Shown: in pieces, positions 63,329 through 64,000 of the stretch
How positions within the stretch are numbered: the first letter of the stretch is position 1
How the letters are laid out: every line of letters begins with the position of its first letter
The notes under the pieces: generated by a model
Databases searched by the model: none
Told to the model about the DNA's origin: nothing
What the model saw: the letters and a program-made list of their open reading frames with translations, nothing else
Translations under genes and position numbers: made by a program
From: Paulinella micropora
Lineage: Eukaryota; Cercozoa; Imbricatea; Euglyphida
Length of the DNA: 64,000 bases
Direction of reading: 5' to 3'
Assembly: GCA_009731375.1 (NCBI GenBank)
Contig: BJOX01000037.1
Location: 525,530 to 589,529 of the forward strand

Positions 63329-64000
63329 NNNNNNNNNNNNNNNNNNNNNNNNNNNNNNNNNNNNNNNNNNNNNNNNNNNNNNNNNNNNNNNNNNNNNNNN
63401 NNNNNNNNNNNNNNNNNNNNNNNNNNNNNNNNNNNNNNNNNNNNNNNNNNNNNNNNNNNNNNNNNNNNNNNNNNNNNNNNNNNNNNNNNNNNNNNNNNNN
63501 NNNNNNNNNNNNNNNNNNNNNNNNNNNNNNNNNNNNNNNNNNNNNNNNNNNNNNNNNNNNNNNNNNNNNNNNNNNNNNNNNNNNNNNNNNNNNNNNNNNN
63601 NNNNNNNNNNNNNNNNNNNNNNNNNNNNNNNNNNNNNNNNNNNNNNNNNNNNNNNNNNNNNNNNNNNNNNNNNNNNNNNNNNNNNNNNNNNNNNNNNNNN
63701 NNNNNNNNNNNNNNNNNNNNNNNNNNNNNNNNNNNNNNNNNNNNNNNNNNNNNNNNNNNNNNNNNNNNNNNNNNNNNNNNNNNNNNNNNNNNNNNNNNNN
63801 NNNNNNNNNNNNNNNNNNNNNNNNNNNNNNNNNNNNNNNNNNNNNNNNNNNNNNNNNNNNNNNNNNNNNNNNNNNNNNNNNNNNNNNNNNNNNNNNNNNN
63901 NNNNNNNNNNNNNNNNNNNNNNNNNNNNNNNNNNNNNNNNNNNNNNNNNNNNNNNNNNNNNNNNNNNNNNNNNNNNNNNNNNNNNNNNNNNNNNNNNNNN

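Overview
The window is a repeat-rich piece of a eukaryotic (probably protist) genome with two unrelated parts. Positions 1 to about 18.9 kb hold an AT-rich, intron-free, decayed Polinton/Maverick-type virus-like element. From about 19.4 kb to the end lies host DNA: telomere-like repeats, broken LINEs, a broken piggyBac transposon and then about 35 kb dominated by microsatellites. Hidden in those microsatellites is one large minus-strand host gene with very small exons. Proteins full of simple repeats, canonical GT-AG introns and TTAGGG-like repeats point to a protist. The picture would fit a foraminiferan-like rhizarian, but that is inference only.

Virus-like element (1-18,915). Minus-strand genes, in coordinate order: GIY-YIG nuclease (runs off the window), a beta-rich unknown, a second structural-looking protein, major capsid protein, penton-like minor capsid protein, adenain-type protease, two small basic proteins, FtsK/HerA-type packaging ATPase, a small protein, a long fibre ending in an S74 chaperone domain, two unknowns, and protein-primed type B DNA polymerase. 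A small basic DNA-binding-like ORF follows at 18.7-18.9 kb. Plus-strand genes are a short secreted-looking protein, a highly charged protein and the RVE integrase. Integrase, polymerase, ATPase, protease and both capsid proteins are the Polinton core set. Most of these genes are interrupted by frameshifts or stops. Gene starts share AT-rich motifs (TTCTAAAATATCA directly before ATG; short perfect hairpins), and one intergenic cassette is duplicated.

19-28 kb. Poly-C/poly-A junction and gap, CATA repeats, a twice-repeated block of polypyrimidine plus degenerate TTAGGG, a 203-base gap, three pieces of one LINE family whose 3' ends carry ACT tails, a piggyBac-type transposase with two introns and several breaks, and AT-rich DNA with a perfect 23-bp hairpin.

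28.2-63.0 kb. By reading splice sites by eye I could assemble 31 exons (28-243 nt, 1,965 nt in total) on the minus strand with almost entirely compatible phases, ending in a stop at 28,242. The gene carries an internal ubiquitin-like domain without a terminal Gly-Gly. Its introns are nearly pure microsatellite, plus a LINE with a restriction-like endonuclease, three copies of a composite GC-rich repeat inserted in AAT tracts, and many tandem, decayed copies of pieces of the gene's own exons. The 5' end is beyond the gap at 63,329-64,000. Two exons appear to be missing, one of which probably lies in the gap at 35,365-35,567.
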